Assembly (NCBI GenBank): GCA_028551475.1
Contig: CM052359.1
Coordinates: forward strand, 20,089,583 to 20,153,582
Reading direction: 5' to 3'
DNA length: 64,000 bases
Source of the DNA: Casuarina equisetifolia
Lineage: Eukaryota > Streptophyta > Magnoliopsida > Fagales > Casuarinaceae
The notes below the pieces were generated by a model. The model had not been told where the DNA came from. It did no database searches and saw nothing but the letters and a program-made list of their open reading frames with translations. Every line of letters begins with the position of its first letter. Position 1 is the stretch's first letter. A program made the translations under genes and the position numbers. This document shows positions 46,380-59,080 of the stretch, piece by piece.

Positions 46380-47602
46380 TGTTCATGTAATTTTAAATGC
46401 AAGTGAACATGTTGAACAAGTGGTATAATGATGAGAAAGTATATTGTCTTACAAAGATTGGTGAATACTAGATTAGTTAACTACTAACAATAAACTAATT
46501 CTAAAATTTATCTAGCAAATTAAAAGAAAGTTGATGAATTAAAATTAAAGATTTTCAAAATAAAATTTCAAGACTAAATGAAATTAAATCCAAGTAAGAA
46601 TGATCAATATAAGAAATATGTTAGAGCATCCGATTTCACCATAATTTATACTTGTAACAATGATAATACCTATGTAATAGTAAAATTTTCTAATTTATTT
46701 ACTATTATATGTCTAAGGTATAGTAAACCTACTTTATTTATTAATTCATTATATTTCTATGTAAATTAAAAGAAATAAAGTGTTTTAGGAACTATGAACA
46801 TTCCTAATTTACAATAAATCTTTTGACCATCTTATCATTGAAAGCCACACAAATAATATGGCTTTAGTATCAAATATGCAAATCAAATTATTCAAGTAGT
46901 AGCCAATCACTTAAAAATATTAGGCATAATAATATATAACTCACATAAATAAAATATCTTGTAAAGCATAGAAAATTGTAAAATTTACATCATCATAATT
47001 AGGCTATATCATCACTCTAATAAAAGAAAATTAAAATATAATGTAATAACAAATCAACACAATGGTAGAAATTAAACAAAACATCTTAAATAATGAAAAA
47101 CAAGAAAGTTGTCACCATATTATCTTCTCTTCAAGAATTCTTTGCAAAATTCCTATAAGTTAAACCAAAATCAAGAATTATATGAAGTAGAGTAACTTGG
47201 TATGCCTCTCCTTTCTTTTTTTTCTTTTCTTTTCTTTTTCTCTCTTCATCTTGGTGGCACCATTTTTTTTCTCCCTCTCTCTCTCTCTTTTTCTTTTGTG
47301 TGGCATGCCCTTTTTCTCTCTCTTAACAATGCACGCTTTCCCTTCTTCTTTTATGTTTTTTTCCTTTTTGTCTTTTTCCTTCTATTCTGCACATTGCCTT
47401 TCTCTTTTTTTTTTTCTTTTCATTCCTCACGTGCCTAGATTTTTTTCTTCATGCTTCTTTTGCTTGTCATGCTCTTTTAGGGTTTACTACATAAATAATA
47501 AGAATTTAAATAAATACATGAAAACTAAAATATTATCTCACAAAAATTGTATTATTTGTAATATAAAATAGTCAAAATAACTCTATAAAAATAGAATTAT
47601 CA
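46380..47602 (+). mobile_element. Element C: non-autonomous TG...CA element (1223 bp)
   Basis: Same family and orientation as A. It starts TGTTCATGTAATTTTAAATG and ends AGAATTATCA. Flanks TGAAT (46375-46379) and TAAAT (47603-47607) are a target duplication with one change, and the undisturbed site TGAAT is in unit 1 at 23403-23407. It inserted just upstream of the G1' promoter segment. The interior has a TC-rich tract (47190-47480) where A has a CpG-rich block plus CT tract. No coding. Confidence 0.85.
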
Positions 47603-47607
47603 TAAAT

Positions 47608-48669
47608 ACATAAAAATTAGAATCAATCTAGCCGCAGTTGGAAATGCTAAGTTAGGACCACTAAAAAGCAATTATATTTAAGTTTTTAAGTCACCCCTGA
47701 TGCACATGTAAATCTCACTTGGTGGAGGATTATGTTATTTAAATATTTCAAATGCTATAGCTCTACTTTTATGTATATGATTTTTTTTCCTCTTTAGTAT
47801 TCTTGGGTTTTATGCTAGGATCAAAAGTATAGCAATCAATATCTTCCAATTGAAAGAAAAAAAAAATAGCACTAATATTAGTAAATGACCTAAACCTATT
47901 TGATATTGAAAGAAAATCCCTAGTATTTTCTTGATTAAAATATTTTTTTAATCCCATTCATATGGAAATAAGCTTTGTAGGTACATAGAAATATTGTTCA
48001 CTACCAAGACTTTTGGATGATCTACATCGACTTGACTTATGGATATGGTTTTCCAACTCCAATCAGCTTAACTACCCAATTATTGATTTACAGTTTATAT
48101 ATGCAACCAAGAATTGATCTCCTTCTTTTTCCTTTTTAAAGGGTAACCTTTAACTTTTTCACAAGAAAATAGACTTTCTCAATTCCCAAGTCAAGACTTT
48201 GACTACCTACTACCACCTATTAAGGCTATGAAAAGATCCTATAAAACAAACAACTTCATCAATTGGATAGGCAATCAATAAAGAAAACTCTGTCAATTGG
48301 ATCCCCAAAGACACATTTTGTGATCACTTGTTAAGCTACAATTCTTTGATATTAGAAAACCTTGGTTACTTGTTGATCATTGTAAGATTATACATGGTTA
48401 GGGTAATCAATAGAAGAAACTCAATTACACAATGCTAGGAAAAAATAGATGTTATCATGGCATGTTGATTTTTCAACCAAACAATATGGATAAGCCTTTT
48501 TTGGTTGATAAACTTTTTAGTATTTTTGCTTTTGTTAATCACTAAAAATATATTTAGAATTTTATAACATAATTGCTTCACACTTCTTTCTTTTGTTAAA
48601 AGAAAAAAGTCTTTCTCCCACCCTACACCAACTTTAACTTTGTTTGGATTATGGAAGGAAGAAGTTGTG
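47608..48669. other. Spacer of unit 2
   Basis: Matches 23408-24419 of unit 1 with small indels. AT-rich, no genes or new repeats. Confidence 0.6.
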
Positions 48670-49589
48670 TGTTACAGGTGAGTATTGTCACATATTGAAA
48701 ATGTAAATATAAGCCATTAACCTCCTTCTAAGTAATGAGTTTTTTCACCTAATGCTTTAAGGTTTTAAGATGAACAATCAAATTCTAATATGATATTAAA
48801 GCCAAGGATTACCCTTTACTTTGCAATCTCTCATACCTTAGAATGGACTTTTCTCCACATGTAATACTTGTATCAACATGCATGTGAAGGGAAGTGTTAA
48901 AGGTGCATGTTGTCTCATATTAGAAGTGTGAGAATATATCCTTGAACTTACAAGTATTTTGAGTAGGAACTTCCTATTGAACTAGCTTTTTGGGAATGTA
49001 TAAGTTTACAACACTCTAATATGATATCAAAACTAGAAATGAGCCTCTACTTTGTAATCCTTCAATCCTAGAGTTGGACTTTTATCCACGTGAAATATTT
49101 ATGTCAAGATGCACGTGAGGGAAAGGGTTAAAGATAGATATTATTCCACGTCAAAAGCATAAGAATGGGGTCTTAGCCTTATTAGTGATCAAGTTTCCCT
49201 ACTTACTGCCTTAAGATTTTGGAATGAGCTCTTACATATCAAAGTTAGGAATAAGCTTTCGACTTGTAATCCCTTAGGCCCCAAAGTTGAGTTTTTTTTC
49301 CATATGTAGTGCTTGTGTTAGGACGCATGTGAGGAAAATATTAAAAGTGAATGTTATCTCACATCAGAAGTGTGAAGATAAATCCTTAAACTTATAAATG
49401 TTATAGATAAGAACTTCTTATTGAGCTAATTTTTGAAAATTTATAAACTCACAACTCTTTAATATAATATTAAAGCCGGAGATAAGCATCTACTCTGTAA
49501 TCCTCCAAGCCCTAGAGTTAGGCTTTTATTCACATGTAGTACTTGTGTCAACACACACATAAGGGTGTGTATTGAAGGTGGGTGTTGTC

Positions 49590-51429
49590 TATTGGAAAAT
49601 AAGGGTTTTGCTGTGACAAAACCTATTTGTGAATTATTTCTTGAAAAATGTTTTTCATATGTGCAAGAAAAAATCATAAGAAATAAAAGATGTACAAATT
49701 ATAATATCAATCAATAATATTATAAAGTAGTTGGGTTCCTACATTTTTTTATAGAACTTCTTTATAAAGCAACCTTGAGAAATATCTTATATAGATGATG
49801 TTAAAAAGATATATTTGAATATATTTAAGAAAAATGATACTTAGCTTTATGTACTTGTAGGAACATGTTAATCAAAAGGCAAAGATCATTCTATGAGAAG
49901 TATTATCCAAGCTTGATGTTAATTCAAGAGGAGCCATGTTATAGATCAAACTCGAGTTAATTTGTGATCATTGGATCAACCTTAACTTGTCAAACGTATG
50001 TTGGACTGATCTTGTAAGATGTTGGATTGAGCTTGTTATATGCTGGACTAAGCTTGTTATATGTTGGACCAAGCCTGTTAAAAGGTGGACCAAGCTTGTT
50101 AAAAGCTAGACCAACCTGTTAAAGCCAGACCAAGCTTGTTAAAAGCCAGACCGAACCTATTAAAAGCTAGACTAAGCTTGTTAAAAGTTGGCTCGTGATT
50201 TCTCTAAATCTATCAAGGCCCGCACTTGTCTTAAAAGCCCCACTTACTTCTAACCCAAGTTCATATTATGACACTTATCAAAATGATGTCATTTAACTTG
50301 AAGTCAAGACCACTTAAAAGACTCAATTGACTATTTGCCCTAATTGATGTTTTCGGGTTAAACGATCTTCAGAGAAGCCTCTATTCCTTTTGTAGTGTCG
50401 AATCCTCAACAGGAGGATTTTGGAGGAGATGGGTTGTTAGAATGGTCATATTTGGTTTCTAAGAAATGACTTGAGCTTGATTTGATGGGTTGCTCGCTAT
50501 TTCTAACAGGAAGAAACGTACGATTGAGGTTTGATTTGAAAAACCCTAGATTTATCTTCTTTATTTAAGAAAAGTTTGTTCTTGAAGAGATGGTTATGAA
50601 TTTACAAATATTGAAGCATTCTCTTTACAAAGAAATGATCTTTGAGCTCATTCAGTTACCTACTTAAGTTATTCATCATTTGGTGACTCACAAGGTTCTT
50701 GGTGATTTCTATTTAATCACTCTAGTCTTTGATTTTATCATCGATTGTACCTTATATGTCTTTGTTTATGTGCTAATTACATTCAAAATATATTGCACAT
50801 AAACATTTTAAGAAATCCAAAATCCTAATTTGTCTTAATTTGGGGGTTTTGTGATAGGAATTTGGATATTCATTATTCATACTTGAATAGCTTTATTAGC
50901 AATATCCTATAAACTATTACATTATTTGGGGATTTGCACTTGTACATGATCTTTTGATCATATCTTGTAACTATACTTAAAAATTCCTTTGAGGAGGAAT
51001 TTTTTGGATTAGGGAGAACATTTTCTCCTAATCTGGTTTGTGTAAAGGAGATTTCAATCAATTGGATTAAAGGAAAAAAGGGTAGATGTAGGACTCAAGG
51101 ATTGAGTGTCAAACCACCATGGTAAATTTGTTGTTCTTCTTCCCTCTATTGACTTGGATCTTACTTGTTGTTTATTGCTAATTACCTTATCTTTTACTTA
51201 ATGTTAACTTGCTGTTTTACTTGCTAATTAGTTTATCAACTACTTGATAATAACTTGCTATCTTGTTGCAAACTAGTGTGTTACTTGCTTAAAGTTTGCT
51301 AGTTGTATGCTTCCTCCATTTGTATGATTTGCTTAAACACTTAAAGCTATTTTAAAAGTTCAAAAGTGGTGACTGAGTCTTAGCTTAACCAATTGAACCC
51401 TCATTCTTGTTAACCCATAAAACCCAACA
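49590..51429 (-). mobile_element. D2: solo-LTR-like element with internal minisatellite
   Basis: 1840 bp, inverted relative to D1. Plus-strand ends are TATTGGAAAATAAGGG and CATAAAACCCAACA; the first base pair is changed from TG. The 5-bp target duplication TTGTC is perfect (49585-49589, 51430-51434). It sits inside an LTR of the TRIM array, whose uninterrupted form is at about 25114 in unit 1. Shared inner sequence with D1 includes a GGAGGAGATGGG-like block. It is longer than D1 partly through a minisatellite at 49998-50188. No coding. Confidence 0.88.
49998..50188 (+). repeat. Minisatellite, about nine 19-22-bp units
   Basis: Tandem units with consensus near GCTGGACCAAGCTTGTTAAA. Variants are GTTGGATTGAGCTTG at the left and GCCAGACCAAGCTTG or GCTAGACTAAGCTTG at the right. 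Neighbouring units are most alike, as expected of stepwise expansion. It lies inside D2. It has no spacers, so it is not a CRISPR array. Confidence 0.88.
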
Positions 51430-51899
51430 TTGTCCTGCATCAAAAGCATGAAATGTGTTGTTAGCCTTATAAGAAATGAGGTTTCCTTACTTAATGCTTT
51501 AAGGTTTTGAGTTAGACCATCACACTTTAATACTTAGGGCCTTTCAATTTTTATATAATCCATTTTGGAAACATTCTTTCAAATAAGAATAAAAAACTAG
51601 TAACCTAACTAGGCTTCAACATCATTATATAGCTCATTTAATGACCCATAGGCCATATGCTCCCTTAGAAGTATACCTTTGTTAATTCATCCTGCATTCT
51701 AAAGCTTGGATAAAAAATTAAAATAAAAAAAATAAAAAGCAAAAGAAATTCTAAAAAGTTAAGCATGACTATTTCTTTATCCATACCAATGCCAATTCAT
51801 GAATAAGCTAAGCAAAGCCCTACCCTTTGGGAGGTAGTCAAAAACATTAACAATGGAGAAGTAGCTGGGCCATTAAACCTAAAAGGCATGCTAATCTTC

Positions 51900-53160
51900 A
51901 AAGGGAGAATTTACTAATACAAGTAGTCTTCTCTTCTCCCTACCATTTTGTCAAATTTTATAACAACTATCACATAGGCTTCCAAGAATCTCTATTGACG
52001 AACCATTAAGTCTTTGATTAGAAAGTGATGAAAAAGGATATACTAGGAATAACCCATAATTGCATCACTTGTCAAAAACAAAAGAATGTGAGTTGCAAAC
52101 CACTTAACCTCTTACAATCATTATCCATTCCTAATGAAGTTTGGAAAAATATATCTATGGATTTTATAAATGACCTTCCATGTTTCTTAAAATTTAGCCA
52201 TTTCACAACCCTATACAATGCCCATTATTACCCACATCTTCTTTGACAATATCCTTAACATTTATAGAATGTCACTTTCCATCACTTCTGACAAAGATCC
52301 TACATTCACTAGTTTGTTTTTTAAAGAAAATTTTCATTTGTAGGGTACCAATATGAATTTATTTTCTATATATCATTCACCATCCAATGGGTAAACAAAA
52401 ATTGTCAACAAGACCTTGGAGATATACCTAAAATGCTTCATAGGAGAAAAGCTAAAGAAATAAATGCAATGGTTGTCTTAGGATGACCATTGTTATAATA
52501 TAAGTATCCACTTTACAACTAAACACACATAAGTAGGAGACAGTCTTTGAACATACTCCACCAACACCTCTAACAAACATACAAGAGACATCCAAAATAA
52601 AGGTAGTGGAGCTGTAAGGGTGGACATGCAACCTGTGTAGTTAATACAAGTATCCACTTTACAACTAAACGCACATCCAAAGGAGATAGTCTTTGAACAT
52701 ACTCCACCAACACCTCTAACAAACATACAAGAGAAATCCAAAATAGAGGTAGTGAAGCTGTAAGGGTGGACATGCAACCTATTTAGTTAAGCATCTAGCT
52801 AGAATTCCATTTCTTTTGAACTAAGATCCAAATCTAACTCTAAAAGTCTAGATGAATTACTATAAAAAATTTATATGTAGCTTCGATGTGCCCATGCCAA
52901 AATGAAAAAGTTTTATAACTCTAAACATAAAGACATTCAATTCTTAGAAGGTGAGTGGTTCTCAATCTTAGACCTTACTAACAAACCTTTGTTACAATTC
53001 GATGTTCCATGAAACTAGCACCTTATTTCTATGGTCCTTACCAAATCTCACAACAAATCAAATATGTGGTGAATAAGTTAGATTTACCGAAGGAGGCAAA
53101 GGTCCACTCAATATTTCACATCTCACAAACAATGGCTTTTAATCCATTAGAGAGGAATGT
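51900..53160 (+). pseudogene. Ty3/gypsy integrase remnant (unit 2)
   Basis: Counterpart of 25500-26640, better preserved. An open stretch at 52025-52200 reads MKKDILGITHNCITCQKQK, the zinc-finger part of a gypsy integrase, then PNEVWKNISMDFINDLP, the first catalytic block. Further on are SDKDPTFTSLFF-like (52290-52320), HSPSNG near 52380, TLEIYLKCF near 52415 and a decayed C-terminal part. Several stops and frame changes. No LTRs. Confidence 0.7.
52502..52793 (+). repeat. 146-bp tandem duplication in the gypsy remnant
   Basis: AAGTATCCACTTTACAACT occurs at 52502 and 52648. Both copies run through AACATACTCCACCAACACC and GGTGGACATGCAACCT. The unit 1 remnant has the segment once (26140-26280), so this arose in unit 2 after the large duplication. 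Confidence 0.88.
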
Positions 53161-54332
53161 CCTCGATTGATGCCACTTGTGAAGCTTGCGAACAAAACAA
53201 TTCCCCGAGCTCAACCTTGCAGGCAAGGATCATTTCGACTAAGGAGGAATATTACATGGCCCATCTCAACTTGGCCAAACTTGAGGGTAGGATCCATTTG
53301 AATGTTGCAAACTGAGGATCTTCCAAGGCCTCACATGGACATACAACATGTAAGAATTGGAGGAACACTCTGGCAACCATGATTCTGAAATGGTTTCTAA
53401 ACTATCTTATGTTTATTTATTTTACTCTTCCACTATGTTTCTATGGACCTCCATATGGCTTGTTTGGTTTTATTATTTAGCAATTGTATGTAACTATGTT
53501 CAGTTTGATTATGTCTCTCAGCATTATGCAATTGTTTGTAACCATTTTGGATAATATAAGACCAAAACAAGGGAGATGATAAAGGGGAGAAAATTGTAAG
53601 CTTGTTTAGGAAGTTTTTATTTCCCTTTAATGAGACAACAATCACCTAAAAATTCCATCCTTTATTAAACTAAAATAGGTAGAAGAAAACAAACAAATCC
53701 CCATATGTGAGACGACCATCCTTTTCAGAAACCCATCACCAAACCCTCAATCCAAGCACATTATATTGTACCCTTTCAAGTAAGAATAAGAAATTACTAA
53801 CCTAACTAGGCTTCAACCCTATTGTTGAAATATTATTGTTGGGCTTCTAGCTTAGACCCAGAATTGTATAGGCCCATTATAGTCTTACATTGTAAAGCCC
53901 ATTTGTTTTTCCCTTCACAATTCCTTATAAGCTTCGAAAAGCTCATTGTATTAGGTTAGAACAATTTTGTATCTTTCTCATTCTACATATATACAACAGT
54001 TTCATGTTTTTTGCTTCAAATCCATTTCTTATCATGGTATCACAAGCAAGCATAGATTTTATATTTATCTACGCTTCTGCACCTCTATAATTGTTCTTTG
54101 CTTATTTTTTCTCTCTACCGTTTCGTTGGGGCATTTTATCAAACACTACATAGGCCAATAGCGTGGGTTGGCTTTTGCACGACTCTGGTTTGCCTCACCC
54201 AGCCAAAACTTATTAAAGTGACTAGAACCTAAGGCCAGCGACAATTGGCTATAACCTAATGTATTTTTGGTGCTTTATTCCATTTTCGATGGCCTCTAGT
54301 TCTTTTTTGACACTTTATTTTATTCTTGAAAT

Positions 54333-54485
54333 GAGCACCCCAGGTGTGTTTTTCTACAGAGCACCCTAATATGCTTTTTTTCTACATAAGCACCCTAGAA
54401 GGTTCTTTATGTAAGCACCCAAATTTGTTCAAGTTTTGAGCACCCCAACAGGTTTTTCTACATGAGCACCTTAGTAGGCATTTTG
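54333..54485 (+). repeat. Six-unit degenerate tandem repeat in the Copia-3 leader
   Basis: GAGCACCC or AGCACCC/AGCACCT recurs six times at 24-28-bp spacing, usually followed by T-rich sequence and CTACAT. It lies between the LTR and gag, where a leader or dimerisation region is expected. Function unknown. Confidence 0.8.
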
Positions 54486-54513
54486 TTCTTGCATTTTTTT
54501 TGCTCTCATCTCT

Positions 54514-57500
54514 ATGGACTCTAGTACCAGTCTCAATCACCACAAACGATCATGCAAGAGCCATCCTCAATCTCATCGACATCAACACTCTCATGGGCGT
54601 TCAGGTAACCCACCCAAACCCATAATTAAAGCTTCCCTTATTACTATTGGTTATCCCCTTTATTTCCATCCAAGTGAGCAAACTGGCGTTCTTATTGTCT
54701 TTGAAAAGCTCCTTGGTGTGTAGGATTATGCTTGTTGGAGCCATGACATGGAAGTGGCTTTTCTTGGGAAAAATAAGCTTGACATTGTTGATCCTAATGT
54801 GGAACCCCCCTGAACCTGACTCTCCATTGTTTCCATTCTAAAAACATTGCAATGGAGTTGTATTATCATGGCTTCTCACTTCCTTTTCCCTGAAGATATA
54901 TAAAACCTTCACTTACACCTTTGATGCTCGTGTTTATGGGTTTATCTCTGTGATAAGTTTCAAAAAGTTGACACCACTAAAATATGTGTGGTGAGATAGG
55001 ATCTTGATAACACTGTCTAGCAAGGGGAAATTGTTTACCGCTTGGAAAGCCTTTTAAATCAATATATTCTTATATCTTTGCTATCCATGGCTTAGCAAGG
55101 ATATTGATTTTCAGAATTTTTTGGACTTGGGTAAAGTTGTGGATTTTTTGAATGGGTTAGATAAGACTTTTTCCATTGCTCATTCTTAAATCCAAAACAC
55201 ATATCCCATGCCCTCTCCCTCCCAAGTTGTGGGCATGATACGGGATGAAGAAAAAGCTCGTCCCTCCATTATTAGTGCTAGCCGAGCAAATTCTCTTGCC
55301 TTTGCCAGTGATTTTGGCTTGCATCCTAGTCCATTCTCTTCGTGCTCCAAGAGCTGATATGCATATTGGGCATTCAAGCTTAAGCCATATTGAAGCTCAT
55401 ATGAGCTTTATTAATTAGGCATCTCGTCGTGACACTTGTACCCATTATGGCAAGCTAGGACACAATTATAATGATTGTCTTATGCTCACCATATGTGGCC
55501 ATTGTGTGGTTCTTGGTCACATAAAGGCCAAGTGTTATAAGCTTTATGGCAAGCCTTAACCTCAACATCCATCGCAATGGAAAAGGAAAGCAAAGGCTAG
55601 ATAACGCAAGGCAATACACCATTCTACTACTAACAATGTTGATGATACTTTGAGTGATGAATCAGTCCTTTCTAAGAAGGACTAAAAGTTGATTATGTCC
55701 ATCCTCAGTAAAAAGAAGTAGCCTTTTGTTCATGCGACGCACAGCACACACAACATTGCTCACGTTGCACGTATTTTCCCTAAACGTTGTAATTACACCC
55801 GTTGGCTTGTAGATTCAAGAGCCAGCGACCATATTACGAGAGATTTTACTTGCCTTGTATCTCCTCGGTCATGCTCACATGAACTTAGGACTGTTAGATT
55901 ACCTAATAACAAACTCATCCCTATCACACACATTGGTTTTGTTGTCCTGCAATATCGATACTACTTATATGATGTCCTTTATGTGCCTGCCTTTACTACT
56001 AATTTGTTGTCCACCACCAAATATACTAGTGATAATGATTGTGTCATCACACTACTCTCTCGTTTTTGCTACTTTTAGGATTTACGGACTAGGACAATGA
56101 TGGGGCTTGGTAGATACTAGTGATAATGATTGTGTCATCACACTACACTCTCATTTTTGCTACTTTCAGGACTTACGAACTAGGACAGTGACGGGGCTTA
56201 GAAGAGTGAAACATGGTCTTTATTATCTTACAAGTATTTTTGATGATGCATTTTGTTCTACATTACAAAACTATGTAGTAGATAGTTTCACTTCTGTGAA
56301 GATGAACAATGTTTGTAATTCTTCTTTCCCTTCTACTACATGTAATATCTTGCATCAATGTTTCGACCACCCATCCTTTAATGCTATGCGTTATGTTTTT
56401 GATGTTTCATCTTCCTCATTGAATGAACTTAAGGCATGTCCCATTTGTTCACTTGTAAAACATGCACATTCTATTTTTCCCACTAGCACATCTCTATCTA
56501 TCAACTCTTTTGACTTGATACACATAGACATTTAGGGACCTTACAAGTCCCCATCATATTCAGGTGCTAGATATTGTCTTACCATAATAGACGATCACAC
56601 TTGGCTATTTAGACATTCCTTATGAAGCATAAGATAGAAACCCTTGACCATATCCAATCCTATTTTACCATGGTCATGACTCAATTTGGATTCAAAATTA
56701 AGCGTGTTCGCAGAGACAATGCACAAGAATTTTTTAGTTCCTCATGTATCTCTTTCTTCGACTCTTATGGAGTCATACATGAGAGCTCTTGTCCTTACAC
56801 TCCTTAACAAAATGGGGTAGTAAAAAGAAAACATCAACATTTGTTTAATGTTGCAAGGGTATTACGCTTCCAGTCTCATGGCCCTATCCATTTTTGGAGT
56901 GAATGTCTTTTTATGACGACTTACTTGATTAATCATACACCTACTTCTGTCCTTAATGGCAAAACACCATTTAAGCAATTTTTTGGCAAACCCCCTTCAT
57001 TCAATCATTTACGTGTTTTTGGATGTTTATGCTATGCTGCAAACTTGACTCAAAAGGACAAGTTTAGGCATCACTCCATTCCTTCTATTTTTATGGGATA
57101 TCCCCATGCTCAAAATGGATACCGTCTTCTTGACATCACTACTGGAAAATTCTTTATGAGTCAAGATGTAATTTTTCATAAGTTTATATTCCCTTTTGAT
57201 TGTACTACTTCCTTCAAGTTTGATATTATGCATCCATCATCAACTAACATGGATATGTAGGACTCTGACTCACTTGCCATTGTCCCCTGCACTGCCCCGA
57301 CTATGTAGTCTAAAATCTCTCCTCCTTCACTTCCCATTGAAGTTTCTTTGTCTCCTTCACGACACTCAAGTAGAATTCCTAAACCTCCTATTTGGACTTA
57401 AGATTATATATGCTCCCATGCATACTCTTCCTATGTCCCTTTTACCTCATTTACTACACACCCTATTTCTCATGTCCTCTTACATCATCAGCTTTTCCCT

Positions 57501-59080
57501 CAACATCACCATTTCATATGCTCCATATTAGCCACAGTTAAGCCATCTACTTACCTTAAGGCTAATTTTGGTCCCAAATGGCGTGACTATTATAGGCCTA
57601 CTATACATGGGATTTGGTTTTTTTGCCTACAGGTTACTGTGCTGTTAGAAACAAATGGGTGTATAAGATAAAATATAACCTGGATGGTAGCATTGACTAT
57701 TATAGGCCCGCCTTGTGGCCAAGGGCTATAGCCAATGCTAGGGAGTTGATTATAAAGATACATTTGCCCCTGTTGGGAAACTTATAACTATGCGCATTCT
57801 TGTCGTACTAGCTACCATACATATTGTAACTTACATCAAATGGACGTCCATAATGCTTTCCTTTAAGGTAATCTAGATAATGATATCTATATGCGTCGCC
57901 TAGAAGGTCTTCAATGCAAAGGGGGATCACTAGTTTGCAAGCTAAAGAAATCTTTATATAGACTCAAGCAAGTATCACGATAGTGGTATCAGAAATTTAC
58001 TAACGCCCTTTTTCGAGTTGGCTTCAATCACTCCTAACATGATCATTCTCTCTTCCTTAAGCAAACAAGTAAATGACTTCTTGTTGTTTTCATTTATGTT
58101 GATGATATGATTATTATAAGGGGGATGAAGAAGGGATTATTGAGTTGAAAAGATATCTTTGTTCTACCTTTTGAATAAAAGACTTTGGACTTGTTAAATA
58201 TTTCCTAAGGGTTGAGATGACATGTTCCCTCATTGGTCTTGTGATGAACCAACAGAAATATGCTCTTAAGTTTATCAATGAATATAGACTTTCTAGATGC
58301 AAGCTTGTTAATTCACCCATGGAACAAAATGTCAAGTATACCAGCTTAGAGTATGATGAGTTTTTGGAAAAGGAAGGAGACACCCCCTTAAAAGATATTT
58401 GTAAGTACCAATGTTTGGCAAGTAAGCTAATTTATCTCACTGTCACCCAACCTGATAACTACTTTGTTGTTCAGTTATTGAGCTAGTTCATGCACGCACC
58501 TAAGGATTCACATCTAAAAGCAGCTCTTTGAGTCATTAGGTACATTAAAAAGTCACTTGGACAGGGTATACTTATGAAGTCTCATAACATCTTAGAATTA
58601 TGTGCTTATTGTGATGCTACATATAGGTCTTATCCTATGGGTTGATGATCTACTACTAGTTTTTGCATCATGCTTGGAGATTCACTCATCTCGTGGAAGA
58701 GCAAGAAGTAATCACATGTCTCCAGATCTTCTACTAAATTAGAGTATCATGCCATGGCATTAACTACTTGCAAGATAATCTGACTTCTCGGGATTTTTTG
58801 AGATATATAAGTACCCTTAATAAGACTTGTTGCCCTTTTTTTATGATAATGAATTTGCCATGAAAATAGCTATCAATCTCATCCTTCATGAGAAAATGAA
58901 GCATATTGAGATAGATCATTATTTCATCAGAGAAAAGATAGCTATTGGAGTTATTTGCACTGCTCACATTTCCATAAGAGATCAGCTTGCATACCTATTG
59001 ACAAAGGCATTGGGAATACAACAACACTACTTCTTATTAAGCAAGCTAGGTGTCTATGATCTTTTTCGACCACCAACTTG
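54514..59080 (+). pseudogene. Copia-3 gag-pol remnant
   Basis: Gag starts near 54514 (MDSSTSLNHH). A gag zinc knuckle at 55437-55478 reads CTHYGKLGHNYNDC, with the second Cys changed to Tyr. A protease region begins WLVDSRASDHIT near 55803, with DSRA for the usual DSGA. Then come pre-integrase LHQCFDHPSF (near 56352), integrase RVRRDNAQEF (56703-56735), KRKHQHLFNVARVL, PIHFWSECLFMTTYLIN and FLGYPHAQNGYR-like (57085-57120). RT is heavily broken: NKWVYKIK near 57652 and a FVYVDDMI-like motif near 58093. RNase H includes SWKSKK and TKLEYHAMA at 58695-58760. Stops, frameshifts and a 91-bp duplication (56024) rule out function. Confidence 0.85.
56024..56205 (+). repeat. 91-bp tandem duplication in Copia-3 pol
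   Basis: TACTAGTGATAATGATTG starts at 56024 and again at 56115. Both run through TGTGTCATCACACTAC, TTTTTGCTACTTT and ACTAGGACA. Since 91 is not a multiple of three, it shifts the frame between protease and integrase. Confidence 0.9.

Larger units (their letters stand above)
48670..51540 (+). repeat. TRIM array of unit 2, five LTR units
   Basis: LTR-like units start near 48670, 48895, 49126, 49339 and 49569. The last is split by D2 and resumes at 51430. The organisation is as in 24420-25218, with ATGATATTAAAGCC and GATATCAAAAC as primer-site-like starts. There is one unit more than in unit 1. The internal units fall into two alternating subtypes, one with ATCAAAAGCAT and one with TTAGAAGTGT. 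Confidence 0.65.

Noticed and set aside
47197..47571. 124-codon plus-strand frame, Phe/Ser/Leu-rich
   Set aside because: Translation of the TC-rich tract inside element C, low complexity.
49998..50188. CRISPR-like array
   Set aside because: Units abut with no unique spacers, in plant nuclear DNA. It is a minisatellite.
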